This document shows positions 1 through 5,094 of a stretch of 5,094 nt of DNA, in pieces. The number at the start of each line of letters is the position of its first letter. The first letter of the stretch is position 1. The position numbers and the translations under genes are program-made. This DNA comes from Comamonadaceae bacterium (GTDB lineage: Bacteria; Pseudomonadota; Gammaproteobacteria; Burkholderiales; Burkholderiaceae_C): assembly GCA_947455585.1 (NCBI GenBank), contig CANGOY010000162.1, positions 1 through 5,094 of the forward strand. Direction: 5' to 3'. The notes under the pieces are model-generated. The model made no database searches and had not been told where the DNA came from. It saw nothing but the letters and a program-made list of their open reading frames with translations.

Positions 1-1419
1 AACATAAAACAACCAGATGTGCTAATCGTCGGTGGTGGAAACGCTGCCCTATGCGCCGCGCTGATGGCGGCCGAAGCAGGCGCCTCGGTTTTGATGCTGG
101 AATCAGCCCCCCGCGAATGGCGCGGCGGCAATTCTGGCCACACGCGCAACCTGCGCTGCATGCACGACACACCACAAGACGTCTTGATTGAGGCTTACCC
201 AGAAGAAGAGTATTGGCAAGACTTGCTCAAAGTTACAGGTGGCATCACCAACGAGAAGCTCGCACGCTTGGTCATCCGAGCTTCATCCAGTTGCCGAGAT
301 TGGATGCGTAAACATGGTGTTCACTTTCAGCCTCCACTCTCAGGCGCCTTGCATGTGGCACGCACCAATGCGTTTTTCATGGGTGGCGGCAAAGCCTTGG
401 TCAATGCGTATTACCGCAGCGCTGAAAAACTCGGCGTGCAAATTCGCTACAACGCCCCCGTTGATAAGCTCGATATCGAAGATGGTCAATTCGTTGCCGC
501 ATACATTGGCGACGAGCGCATCACTGCAAAAACCTGCGTGGTGGCGGCTGGCGGTTTCGAGTCCAACCGCGAATGGCTGCGCGAAGCATGGGGCCAAAAC
601 GAGCGCGGCGAATGGCCTGCTGACAACTTCCTGATTCGTGGCACGCAATTCAACCAAGGTGTGTTGCTCAAACACATGTTGGCACATGGCGCAGACAGCA
701 TTGGCGACCCGACCCAAGCTCACATGGTGGCGATTGATGCACGCGCCCCGCTTTACGACGGCGGCATTTGCACACGCATTGATTGCGTCTCACTCGGCGT
801 GGTGGTCAACCGCGATGGTCAACGCTTTTACGACGAAGGCGAAGACTTCTGGCCCAAGCGCTACGCCATTTGGGGTCGTTTGGTGGCGCAACAAGCAGGA
901 CAAATTGGCTACTCCATCATCGATGCCAAGGCCATTGGCCGTTTCATGCCCCCCGTCTTCCCAGGCGTGCAAGCCAACACCTTGCCTGAGCTCGCACAAA
1001 AACTCGGCTTGCCTGTCGACACTTTCATGCAAACCCTCAACGACTACAACCACGCGTGCCGCATCGGCACGTTTGACCACACCAGCTTGGACGACTGCCA
1101 CACCGAAGGCGTGACACCAGCCAAAACACACTGGGCTCGCCCCATCGACACAGGCCCGTTTTACGGCTACGCCTTGCGCCCCGGCATCACCTTCACCTAC
1201 CTAGGCCTCAAGACCGATGAAACGGCTGCAGTCCGCTTCAACGATGTGCCGAGCAACAACCTCTTTGTGGCGGGCGAAATGATGTCTGGCAATGTGCTCG
1301 GTAAGGGCTACACCGCAGGTGTGGGCATGTCGATTGGCACAGCCTTCGGTCGTATTGCAGGTACGCAAGCCGCCAAAGCTGCGTTGGCCACCAAGGAGGT
1401 GACACATGCAAACGCTTGA
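1..1419 (+). CDS. tcuA: TcuA-type FAD-dependent tricarballylate dehydrogenase (5' partial)
   Basis: Flavoprotein of the fumarate reductase/succinate dehydrogenase flavoprotein family, best matching TcuA, which oxidises tricarballylate to cis-aconitate in the cytoplasm. The frame is open from base 1, giving 472 residues to the TGA. The GTG at 19 is not the start: it encodes the Val of the first beta strand (DVLIVGGGNAAL, codons 6-17), so the true start lies a few codons left of the window. Visible are the Rossmann FAD glycines (codons 11-13), the acidic end of the second strand (MLE, about codon 34), the flavin-contacting segment RGGNSGHTRN (41-50), the PGITFTYLGL segment (394-403) where fumarate reductases carry a substrate-binding His, and the C-terminal FAD signature GEMMSGNVLGKGYTAGVG (425-442) followed by GRIAG. 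The length is close to that of known TcuA. The last 14 bases overlap the next gene. An alternative is the related N-terminal half of CobZ (precorrin-3B oxygenation), but no cobalamin gene is in view. The family is confident; the exact substrate is inferred. Confidence 0.87.
   Translation, partial: NIKQPDVLIVGGGNAALCAALMAAEAGASVLMLESAPREWRGGNSGHTRNLRCMHDTPQDVLIEAYPEEEYWQDLLKVTGGITNEKLARLVIRASSSCRDWMRKHGVHFQPPLSGALHVARTNAFFMGGGKALVNAYYRSAEKLGVQIRYNAPVDKLDIEDGQFVAAYIGDERITAKTCVVAAGGFESNREWLREAWGQNERGEWPADNFLIRGTQFNQGVLLKHMLAHGADSIGDPTQAHMVAIDARAPLYDGGICTRIDCVSLGVVVNRDGQRFYDEGEDFWPKRYAIWGRLVAQQAGQIGYSIIDAKAIGRFMPPVFPGVQANTLPELAQKLGLPVDTFMQTLNDYNHACRIGTFDHTSLDDCHTEGVTPAKTHWARPIDTGPFYGYALRPGITFTYLGLKTDETAAVRFNDVPSNNLFVAGEMMSGNVLGKGYTAGVGMSIGTAFGRIAGTQAAKAALATKEVTHANA
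1393..1402 (+). promoter_or_regulatory. Full-consensus Shine-Dalgarno for tcuB, inside the tcuA coding end
   Basis: AAGGAGGTGA is a ten-base uninterrupted complement of the 3' end of 16S rRNA. Its AGGAGG core ends 6 bases before the ATG at 1406. It fixes the tcuB start and sits entirely inside the last codons of tcuA, where it encodes Lys-Glu-Val plus the first base of Thr. Such a strong site implies efficient independent initiation of tcuB. Confidence 0.85.
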
Positions 1420-2578
1420 TGCCCTCACCCGCGATGCACGCGCTTTGGCCAATGGCGACGCCATGATGTCTGCGCCTGAAACCGAAGTGGCGCGACAGCT
1501 GCAAATTTGCAATGCCTGCCGTTACTGCGAAGGCTTTTGCGCCATGTTTCCCGCCATGACGCGTCGTTTGGAATTTGGCAAAGCAGACATCCATTACCTT
1601 GCGAACCTGTGCCACAACTGTGGCGCCTGTTTGCATGCCTGCCAATACGCACCACCGCACGAGTTTGCGGTCAACGTGCCGCAAGCCATGGCGCAAGTGC
1701 GCGGACAAACCTATGCAGACTACGCATGGCCACCCGCCTTAGGCGCACTTTACAAACGCAATGGACTCACTGTGTCTTTGGCACTGGCCGCGGGCTTGTC
1801 ACTGTTCTTGCTGCTGGCCTTGCAGATGAATGACACCTTGTGGTCTCACAACTTAGGCGGCAACTTTTACAACCTGTTCCCGCATAACCTCTTGGTGAGT
1901 TTGTTTGCGCCCGTGTTTTTGTTTGCGACATTAGCGCTAGCGCTCGGTGTACGACGCTTCTGGCGTGACATCACACCCGCCACCAGCGGCGCTGCACTCA
2001 CCTCACCAGCAACAAACGAAGCCACACAAGCCGTGTTGCGTTTGAAATATTTAGATGGTGGCCACGGCGAGGGTTGCAACAACGAAGACGATGCCTTCAC
2101 ACTCTCGCGCCGTCGAGCACACCATCTCACCTTCTATGGCTTCATGCTGTGCTTTGCAGCCACCAGTTTGGCCACGGTGTATCACTACGCATTCGGCTGG
2201 GTCGCACCTTATGACTTGCCCAGCTTGCCAAAGATTTTGGGTGCTATCGGCGGCGTGAGCTTGCTGCTGGGCACTGCTGGGTTATTCAAACTCAATTTGC
2301 AACGCCACCCCATGCATGGCGATGCGGCACAAAAGCCGATGGACTTGGGCTTCATTGCCTTGCTGTTCTTCACCAGTTTGAGCGGTTTGGCTTTGTGGCT
2401 AGGTCGCGGCGGCGTGGCATTGCCTACCTTACTGGCGATTCACTTGGGTGTGGTGATGGCCTTGTTTGCCACCTTGCCCTACGGCAAATTTGCACACGGC
2501 ATTTTTAGAACGGCAGCCTTGCTGCGGTTTGCAGTAGAAAAACGACAACCCAACCCTATCGGTGTTGGCAGCGAATAA
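1406..2578 (+). CDS. tcuB: TcuB, Fe-S/heme membrane electron-transfer partner of TcuA
   Basis: 390-residue TcuB (also annotated CitB) protein. Its known role is to reoxidise the FADH2 of TcuA and hand the electrons to the membrane quinone pool. The soluble N-terminus carries two ferredoxin-like cysteine sets, C35/C38/C41/C45 and C69/C72/C75/C79, each CxxCxxCxxxC and each suited to a [4Fe-4S] cluster. About six hydrophobic helices follow, near residues 121-141, 162-182, 242-262, 276-295, 313-332 and 338-357. Candidate heme b ligands are H239/H240, H260, H346 and H364. The segment YLDGGHGEGCNNEDD (215-229) before helix 3 and the tail LPYGKFAHGIFR (357-368) are typical of the family. The start at 1406 is set by a perfect Shine-Dalgarno and places tcuB 14 bases inside tcuA, in another frame. 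The length is normal and no key cysteine is missing. The C-terminal half of CobZ is the only close alternative. Confidence 0.9.
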   Translation: MQTLDALTRDARALANGDAMMSAPETEVARQLQICNACRYCEGFCAMFPAMTRRLEFGKADIHYLANLCHNCGACLHACQYAPPHEFAVNVPQAMAQVRGQTYADYAWPPALGALYKRNGLTVSLALAAGLSLFLLLALQMNDTLWSHNLGGNFYNLFPHNLLVSLFAPVFLFATLALALGVRRFWRDITPATSGAALTSPATNEATQAVLRLKYLDGGHGEGCNNEDDAFTLSRRRAHHLTFYGFMLCFAATSLATVYHYAFGWVAPYDLPSLPKILGAIGGVSLLLGTAGLFKLNLQRHPMHGDAAQKPMDLGFIALLFFTSLSGLALWLGRGGVALPTLLAIHLGVVMALFATLPYGKFAHGIFRTAALLRFAVEKRQPNPIGVGSE

Positions 2579-2581
2579 TTT

Positions 2582-2588
2582 AAAGGGG
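2582..2588 (+). promoter_or_regulatory. Ribosome binding site of the Bug/TctC gene
   Basis: AAAGGGG lies 6 bases before the ATG at 2595. It decides between that ATG and an in-frame GTG at 2562, which would start inside tcuB and put 11 non-conserved residues ahead of the signal peptide. Confidence 0.65.
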
Positions 2589-2594
2589 ACAACC

Positions 2595-3569
2595 ATGAAC
2601 AAACGTCATTTCATCAACACCTGTGCATTGATTGCACTAGGCCTATCAAGCTTGGCAGTTCAAGCACAAGAGTTCCCGCCAAAGAAAACCATCACCATGG
2701 TGGTGGGCTTTGCAGCGGGCGGCGCAGCTGATACAGCAGCGCGCATCATTGCCAAAAAGCTAGGCGACAACATTGGCGCTTCTGTGGTGATCGATAACCG
2801 CGGTGGTGCAGGCGGCAACATTGCGCATCAGTTCGCTGCCAACGGCCCAACCGACGGCAGTACGATTTTGTTTGGCTCAGTCGGCCCGCTCACCATTGCA
2901 CCGCACATGATGAAGGTCCCTTATGACCCTGTCAAAGACCTCTCTCCCATCACCATGGGTGTGAACTTCCCCAACGTGTTGGTGGTGCACTCGGGCACAG
3001 GCATCAAAACCTTTGCAGAGTACATCGCTTACGCAAAGAAGAACCCAAACAAGCTCGACTACGCATCTACAGGCCCAGGTTCTGCCTCGCACCTCGCGGG
3101 TGAATTGCTCGACGACATGGCCGGCATCGACACGGTGCACGTGCCTTACAAAGGCGGCGCGCCCGCTTTGCAAGACTTGCTCGGTGGTCGTGTCGCGGCC
3201 TACTTCTCGACGTACTCCACGTCACAGGCGTACATCGAAACTGGCAAGCTCATTCCATTGGCGAGCACAGGTGCACAACGCTTGAAACAACTCCCCAAAA
3301 TTCCAACTGTGGCCGAATCTGGCTATCCAGGCTTTAGCGCCACCAACTGGTATGCGTTTGTGGCTTCATCCAAAGTGCCTGCGCCCATCTTGGACCGTTG
3401 GAACACAGAGCTCGTCAAAGTGTTGAAGTCCCCTGATGTGGTGGAGCAGCTCAACAGCCACGGTCTCACACCCCAGCCCGGCACGCGCGACGAATTGGCC
3501 AAATACATTGCCAAAGAATCTGCCACTTGGGGCCGCGTGATTCGTGAACGAAAAATCACGGGTGAATAA
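2595..3569 (+). CDS. Bug/TctC-family tripartite tricarboxylate transporter substrate-binding protein
   Basis: 324-residue periplasmic binding protein of the Bug (TctC) family, which captures carboxylates for TctAB-type secondary transporters. Residues 1-24 form a Sec signal peptide: MNKRHF, a hydrophobic stretch, then AVQA with predicted cleavage before Gln25. Family landmarks follow: GFAAGGAADTAAR (38-50) with the ligand-loop Asp46, VIDNRGGAGGNIA (65-77), a YDPVKDLSPI segment (110-119), HVPYKGGAPALQDLLGGRV (182-200), and PTVAESGYPGF (237-247). The length is normal. It starts 16 bases after the tcuB stop, so it is almost certainly co-transcribed with tcuAB, suggesting that it binds the acid TcuA oxidises or a relative of it. 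No TctA or TctB membrane subunit is in the window, so the permease must lie elsewhere. Bug paralogues are abundant in Burkholderiales, so the ligand cannot be named from sequence. Confidence 0.92.
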   Translation: MNKRHFINTCALIALGLSSLAVQAQEFPPKKTITMVVGFAAGGAADTAARIIAKKLGDNIGASVVIDNRGGAGGNIAHQFAANGPTDGSTILFGSVGPLTIAPHMMKVPYDPVKDLSPITMGVNFPNVLVVHSGTGIKTFAEYIAYAKKNPNKLDYASTGPGSASHLAGELLDDMAGIDTVHVPYKGGAPALQDLLGGRVAAYFSTYSTSQAYIETGKLIPLASTGAQRLKQLPKIPTVAESGYPGFSATNWYAFVASSKVPAPILDRWNTELVKVLKSPDVVEQLNSHGLTPQPGTRDELAKYIAKESATWGRVIRERKITGE

Positions 3570-3583
3570 AACTAGAAATTAAC

Positions 3584-3587
3584 GGAG
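3584..3587 (+). promoter_or_regulatory. Ribosome binding site of the ModA-like gene
   Basis: GGAG, within AACGGAGAC, lies 7 bases before the ATG at 3595. The 25-base gap after the Bug stop holds no hairpin or promoter that I can see, consistent with read-through transcription. Confidence 0.6.
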
Positions 3588-3594
3588 ACAACAC

Positions 3595-4386
3595 ATGACA
3601 TTTGCACACAACATCACACGCCGCCTGCTACTGGTTGGCCTTGGATTTTTCCTTGCCGCTTCGCAAGTGGCGCAAGCGGCAGAGATTCGCGTCATCACCT
3701 CGGGCGCGTTCACCGAGGCGTACAAAAAACTCGTGCCCGAGTTTGAAAAGCAAACGGGTCACAAAGTCATCAGCGCCTTTGGCGCGTCCGTGGGCAATGC
3801 GCCTGACTCCATTCCAACCCGCTTCTCACGTGGCGAGAAGTTTGACTTGGTCATCTTGTCAGATGGCGGCTTGGAGGCCTTGATTAAAAACGGCAATGTC
3901 ATCAAAGGCAGCCGTGTGGACCTGGTGCGCTCGCAAATTGGTGCGGCTGTGCGCAAGGGTACGCCTAAGCCAGACATCAGCACAGTCGACGCATTGAAGC
4001 AAACCTTGCTCAACGCCAAGTCCATCGCCTACTCGGCCAGTGCCAGTGGCACGTATTTGTCGACTGAGTTGTTTCCCAAACTCGGCGTGGCTGAGCAACT
4101 CAAAGACACGGCCAAGAAAATCATGAGCGAGCGCGTGGGCGCAGTGGTGGCACGCGGTGATGCAGAGCTGGGCTTTCAACAAGTGAGCGAGTTGATTTAC
4201 TTCAAAGAGTTGGACTTCATTGGCACCTTGCCCGAATCCGTGCAACAAACCATCTTCTTCTCTGCTGGCTTGGTCGAAGGCTCAACCGAACAAGACACTG
4301 CCAAACAACTGATTAAATTCTTCCAATCCCCAGAAGTCGCTGAGACGATTCGTCAAACCGGTGTGGAGCCTGTCGTCGCCCGATAA
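3595..4386 (+). CDS. ModA-like periplasmic substrate-binding protein, ligand unknown
   Basis: 263-residue exported protein with the type 2 periplasmic binding fold of molybdate-binding ModA relatives (SBP_bac_11-like). Residues 1-28 are a signal peptide ending VAQA, with cleavage before Ala29. It has an Arg pair (TRRLLL, 8-13), a weak resemblance to a Tat motif. Mature landmarks are a first-strand loop TSGAFTEAYKKLVPEFEKQTG (35-55), FGASVGNAP (62-70), FDLVILSDGGLEALIKNG (83-100), a SASASGTYLS loop (147-156) and VVARGDAELGFQQVSELI (184-201). These correspond to the ligand loops of ModA, but the position I align with the ModA binding-site Tyr reads Phe194 (ELGFQQ), and the loops are not those of true molybdate binders. 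No ModB, ModC or other ABC subunit is present. It follows the Bug gene by 25 bases. My inference is that it binds an organic anion linked to the operon substrate; a signalling or scavenging role is also possible. The fold is confident, the ligand unknown. Confidence 0.78.
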   Translation: MTFAHNITRRLLLVGLGFFLAASQVAQAAEIRVITSGAFTEAYKKLVPEFEKQTGHKVISAFGASVGNAPDSIPTRFSRGEKFDLVILSDGGLEALIKNGNVIKGSRVDLVRSQIGAAVRKGTPKPDISTVDALKQTLLNAKSIAYSASASGTYLSTELFPKLGVAEQLKDTAKKIMSERVGAVVARGDAELGFQQVSELIYFKELDFIGTLPESVQQTIFFSAGLVEGSTEQDTAKQLIKFFQSPEVAETIRQTGVEPVVAR

Positions 4387-4393
4387 TGGGGGC

Positions 4394-5094
4394 ATGACTG
4401 CTGCACATCACACATCCGCCACTGCCGCCCCGCTCAAAGGGGTGCACGTCCTCACCCTCGCTTTGAACCTGCCAGGCCCAGCCGCTGTGATGCGGCTGCA
4501 GGCCATGGGCGCCAAGTGCACCAAGCTTGAACCACTCGCGCCCAGCGGCATGATCACCGCAGACCCGATGGGCATCTACAAGCCTGCTGCCTATGCAGAA
4601 ATGCACAAGGGTTTGAAGGTGTTGCAAGCGGATTTGAAATCTGAACGCGGCCAAGCGGTGCTTCACAAGCAACTGGCAAATACCGATGTGCTCATCACAT
4701 CCTTCCGGCCTTCAGCTTTAGTCAAGCTTGGGCTGGCTTGGAAAGAACTACACAAGCGCTACCCCGCTTTGTGCGTGGTGAGCATCGTGGGCGCCCCAGG
4801 CGAGCGCGCTGAAGAAGCCGGACACGACCTGACCTACCAAGCAGACAGCGGCTTAGTGAATGGTTTAGAGATGCCAGCCAGCTTGTATGCAGACATGGGT
4901 GGCTCTTTATTCACCACCGAAGCGCTGCTGCAAGCATTGCTGTTACGTCAACGCCCAGGCAAAGCGCATGGCAAAGGTGTGTTTCATGAAGTTGCGTTGT
5001 GCGATGCATCGACTTACCTCGCCTTGCCGCGTGCATGGGGGCTCACCGTGCCTAGTGGCGATGTGGGCGGCGCACACGCTGGCTACAAGGTCTA
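4394..5094 (+). CDS. CaiB/BaiF (family III) CoA-transferase or acyl-CoA racemase-like protein (3' partial)
   Basis: Open frame 2 from the ATG at 4394 to the right edge, giving 233 complete codons without a stop; family members run to roughly 350-400 residues. It matches the CaiB/BaiF fold, which transfers CoA between carboxylic acids or racemises 2-methylacyl-CoAs. Landmarks are PLKGVHVLTLALNLPGPAAVM (13-33), MGAKCTKLEP (38-47), KGLKVLQADLKSERGQ (72-87), TDVLITSFRPSALVKLGL (97-114), AGHDLTYQADSG (142-153) and YADMGGSLFTTEALLQALL (165-183). His144 in GHD and Asp167 fall where alpha-methylacyl-CoA racemase has its catalytic His and Asp; Asp167 is also the position of the transferase catalytic Asp. 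The stretch between them is shorter than I recall for racemases. The gene begins 7 bases after the preceding stop, with only a G-run touching the ATG instead of a spaced Shine-Dalgarno. A GTG at 4361 in the same frame is a less likely start. Family confident, reaction undecided. Confidence 0.85.
   Translation, partial: MTAAHHTSATAAPLKGVHVLTLALNLPGPAAVMRLQAMGAKCTKLEPLAPSGMITADPMGIYKPAAYAEMHKGLKVLQADLKSERGQAVLHKQLANTDVLITSFRPSALVKLGLAWKELHKRYPALCVVSIVGAPGERAEEAGHDLTYQADSGLVNGLEMPASLYADMGGSLFTTEALLQALLLRQRPGKAHGKGVFHEVALCDASTYLALPRAWGLTVPSGDVGGAHAGYKV

Larger units (their letters stand above)
1..5094 (+). other. Predicted polycistronic unit: tcuA-tcuB-Bug-ModA-like-CoA transferase-like
   Basis: All five genes run in one direction. 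The junctions are a 14-base overlap and gaps of 16, 25 and 7 bases, with no hairpin followed by a T-run at any of them. This supports one transcript that begins left of the window and continues past its right edge. The promoter, and any LysR-type regulator like TcuR, would be upstream and out of view. Confidence 0.75.

Noticed and set aside
19..21. GTG as the tcuA start codon
   Set aside because: It encodes the Val of the conserved DVLIVGGG beta strand, and the frame is open upstream to base 1; starting here would damage the FAD fold.
1238..1708. 156-codon open frame on the minus strand
   Set aside because: It crosses the tcuA/tcuB junction antisense to two well-supported genes, and its Arg/His-rich translation shows no recognisable domain; a shadow frame.
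1933..1944. Perfect 12-base palindrome AGCGCTAGCGCT
   Set aside because: It lies in the middle of tcuB, encodes part of a Leu/Ala-rich membrane helix and has no loop or T-run; chance and codon bias explain it better than an operator.
2562..2564. GTG as an earlier start for the Bug gene
   Set aside because: It lies inside tcuB, has no ribosome binding site, and adds residues ahead of a complete signal peptide; ATG 2595 has AAAGGGG at good spacing.
1..2578. Split CobZ (cobalamin pathway) instead of TcuAB
   Set aside because: CobZ is homologous to both proteins, but it is normally a single fusion among cobalamin genes; here the genes are separate and lie beside carboxylate-binding proteins.
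3595..4386. True molybdate-binding ModA
   Set aside because: There are no ModB or ModC neighbours, the aligned binding-site Tyr is replaced by Phe, and the operon context concerns carboxylates.
4313..4672. 119-codon open frame on the minus strand
   Set aside because: It is antisense to the end of the ModA-like gene and to the CoA-transferase-like gene, both of which have clear family motifs on the + strand.

Overview
The window is a densely packed, single-strand stretch of a proteobacterial chromosome. All five genes are on the + strand, with gaps of 7 to 25 bases and one 14-base overlap. The moderately high GC content, the tripartite-tricarboxylate-type (Bug/TctC) binding protein and the gene styles suggest a betaproteobacterium of the Burkholderiales, probably Comamonadaceae. 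That assignment is inferred from gene content, not from a marker gene.

Layout: bases 1-1419 hold a flavoprotein of the TcuA (tricarballylate dehydrogenase) type whose start codon lies just left of the window. Bases 1406-2578 hold TcuB, its membrane electron-transfer partner, with two CxxCxxCxxxC cysteine sets and about six membrane helices. Bases 2595-3569 hold a Bug/TctC periplasmic solute-binding protein. Bases 3595-4386 hold a second, unrelated periplasmic binding protein with a ModA-like fold. From 4394 to the right edge runs the first ~233 residues of a CaiB/BaiF (family III) CoA-transferase/racemase-like enzyme. No intergenic stretch exceeds 25 bases. I see no tRNA, rRNA, CRISPR array, insertion sequence, terminator or internal promoter.

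How the genes fit together: in the characterised Salmonella tcu system, TcuA oxidises tricarballylate to cis-aconitate and TcuB passes the electrons from the flavin to the quinone pool. An MFS permease (TcuC) imports the substrate and a LysR-type protein (TcuR) regulates. Here the TcuAB core is followed directly by two binding proteins from different transport families and a CoA-handling enzyme, with no permease inside the window. The likely reading is a carboxylic-acid uptake and oxidation operon. The exact substrate, the roles of the ModA-like protein and of the CoA-transferase-like enzyme, and the identity of the membrane transporter cannot be settled from this sequence. The unusual part is this 3' half of the operon; the TcuAB pair is a recognised module.
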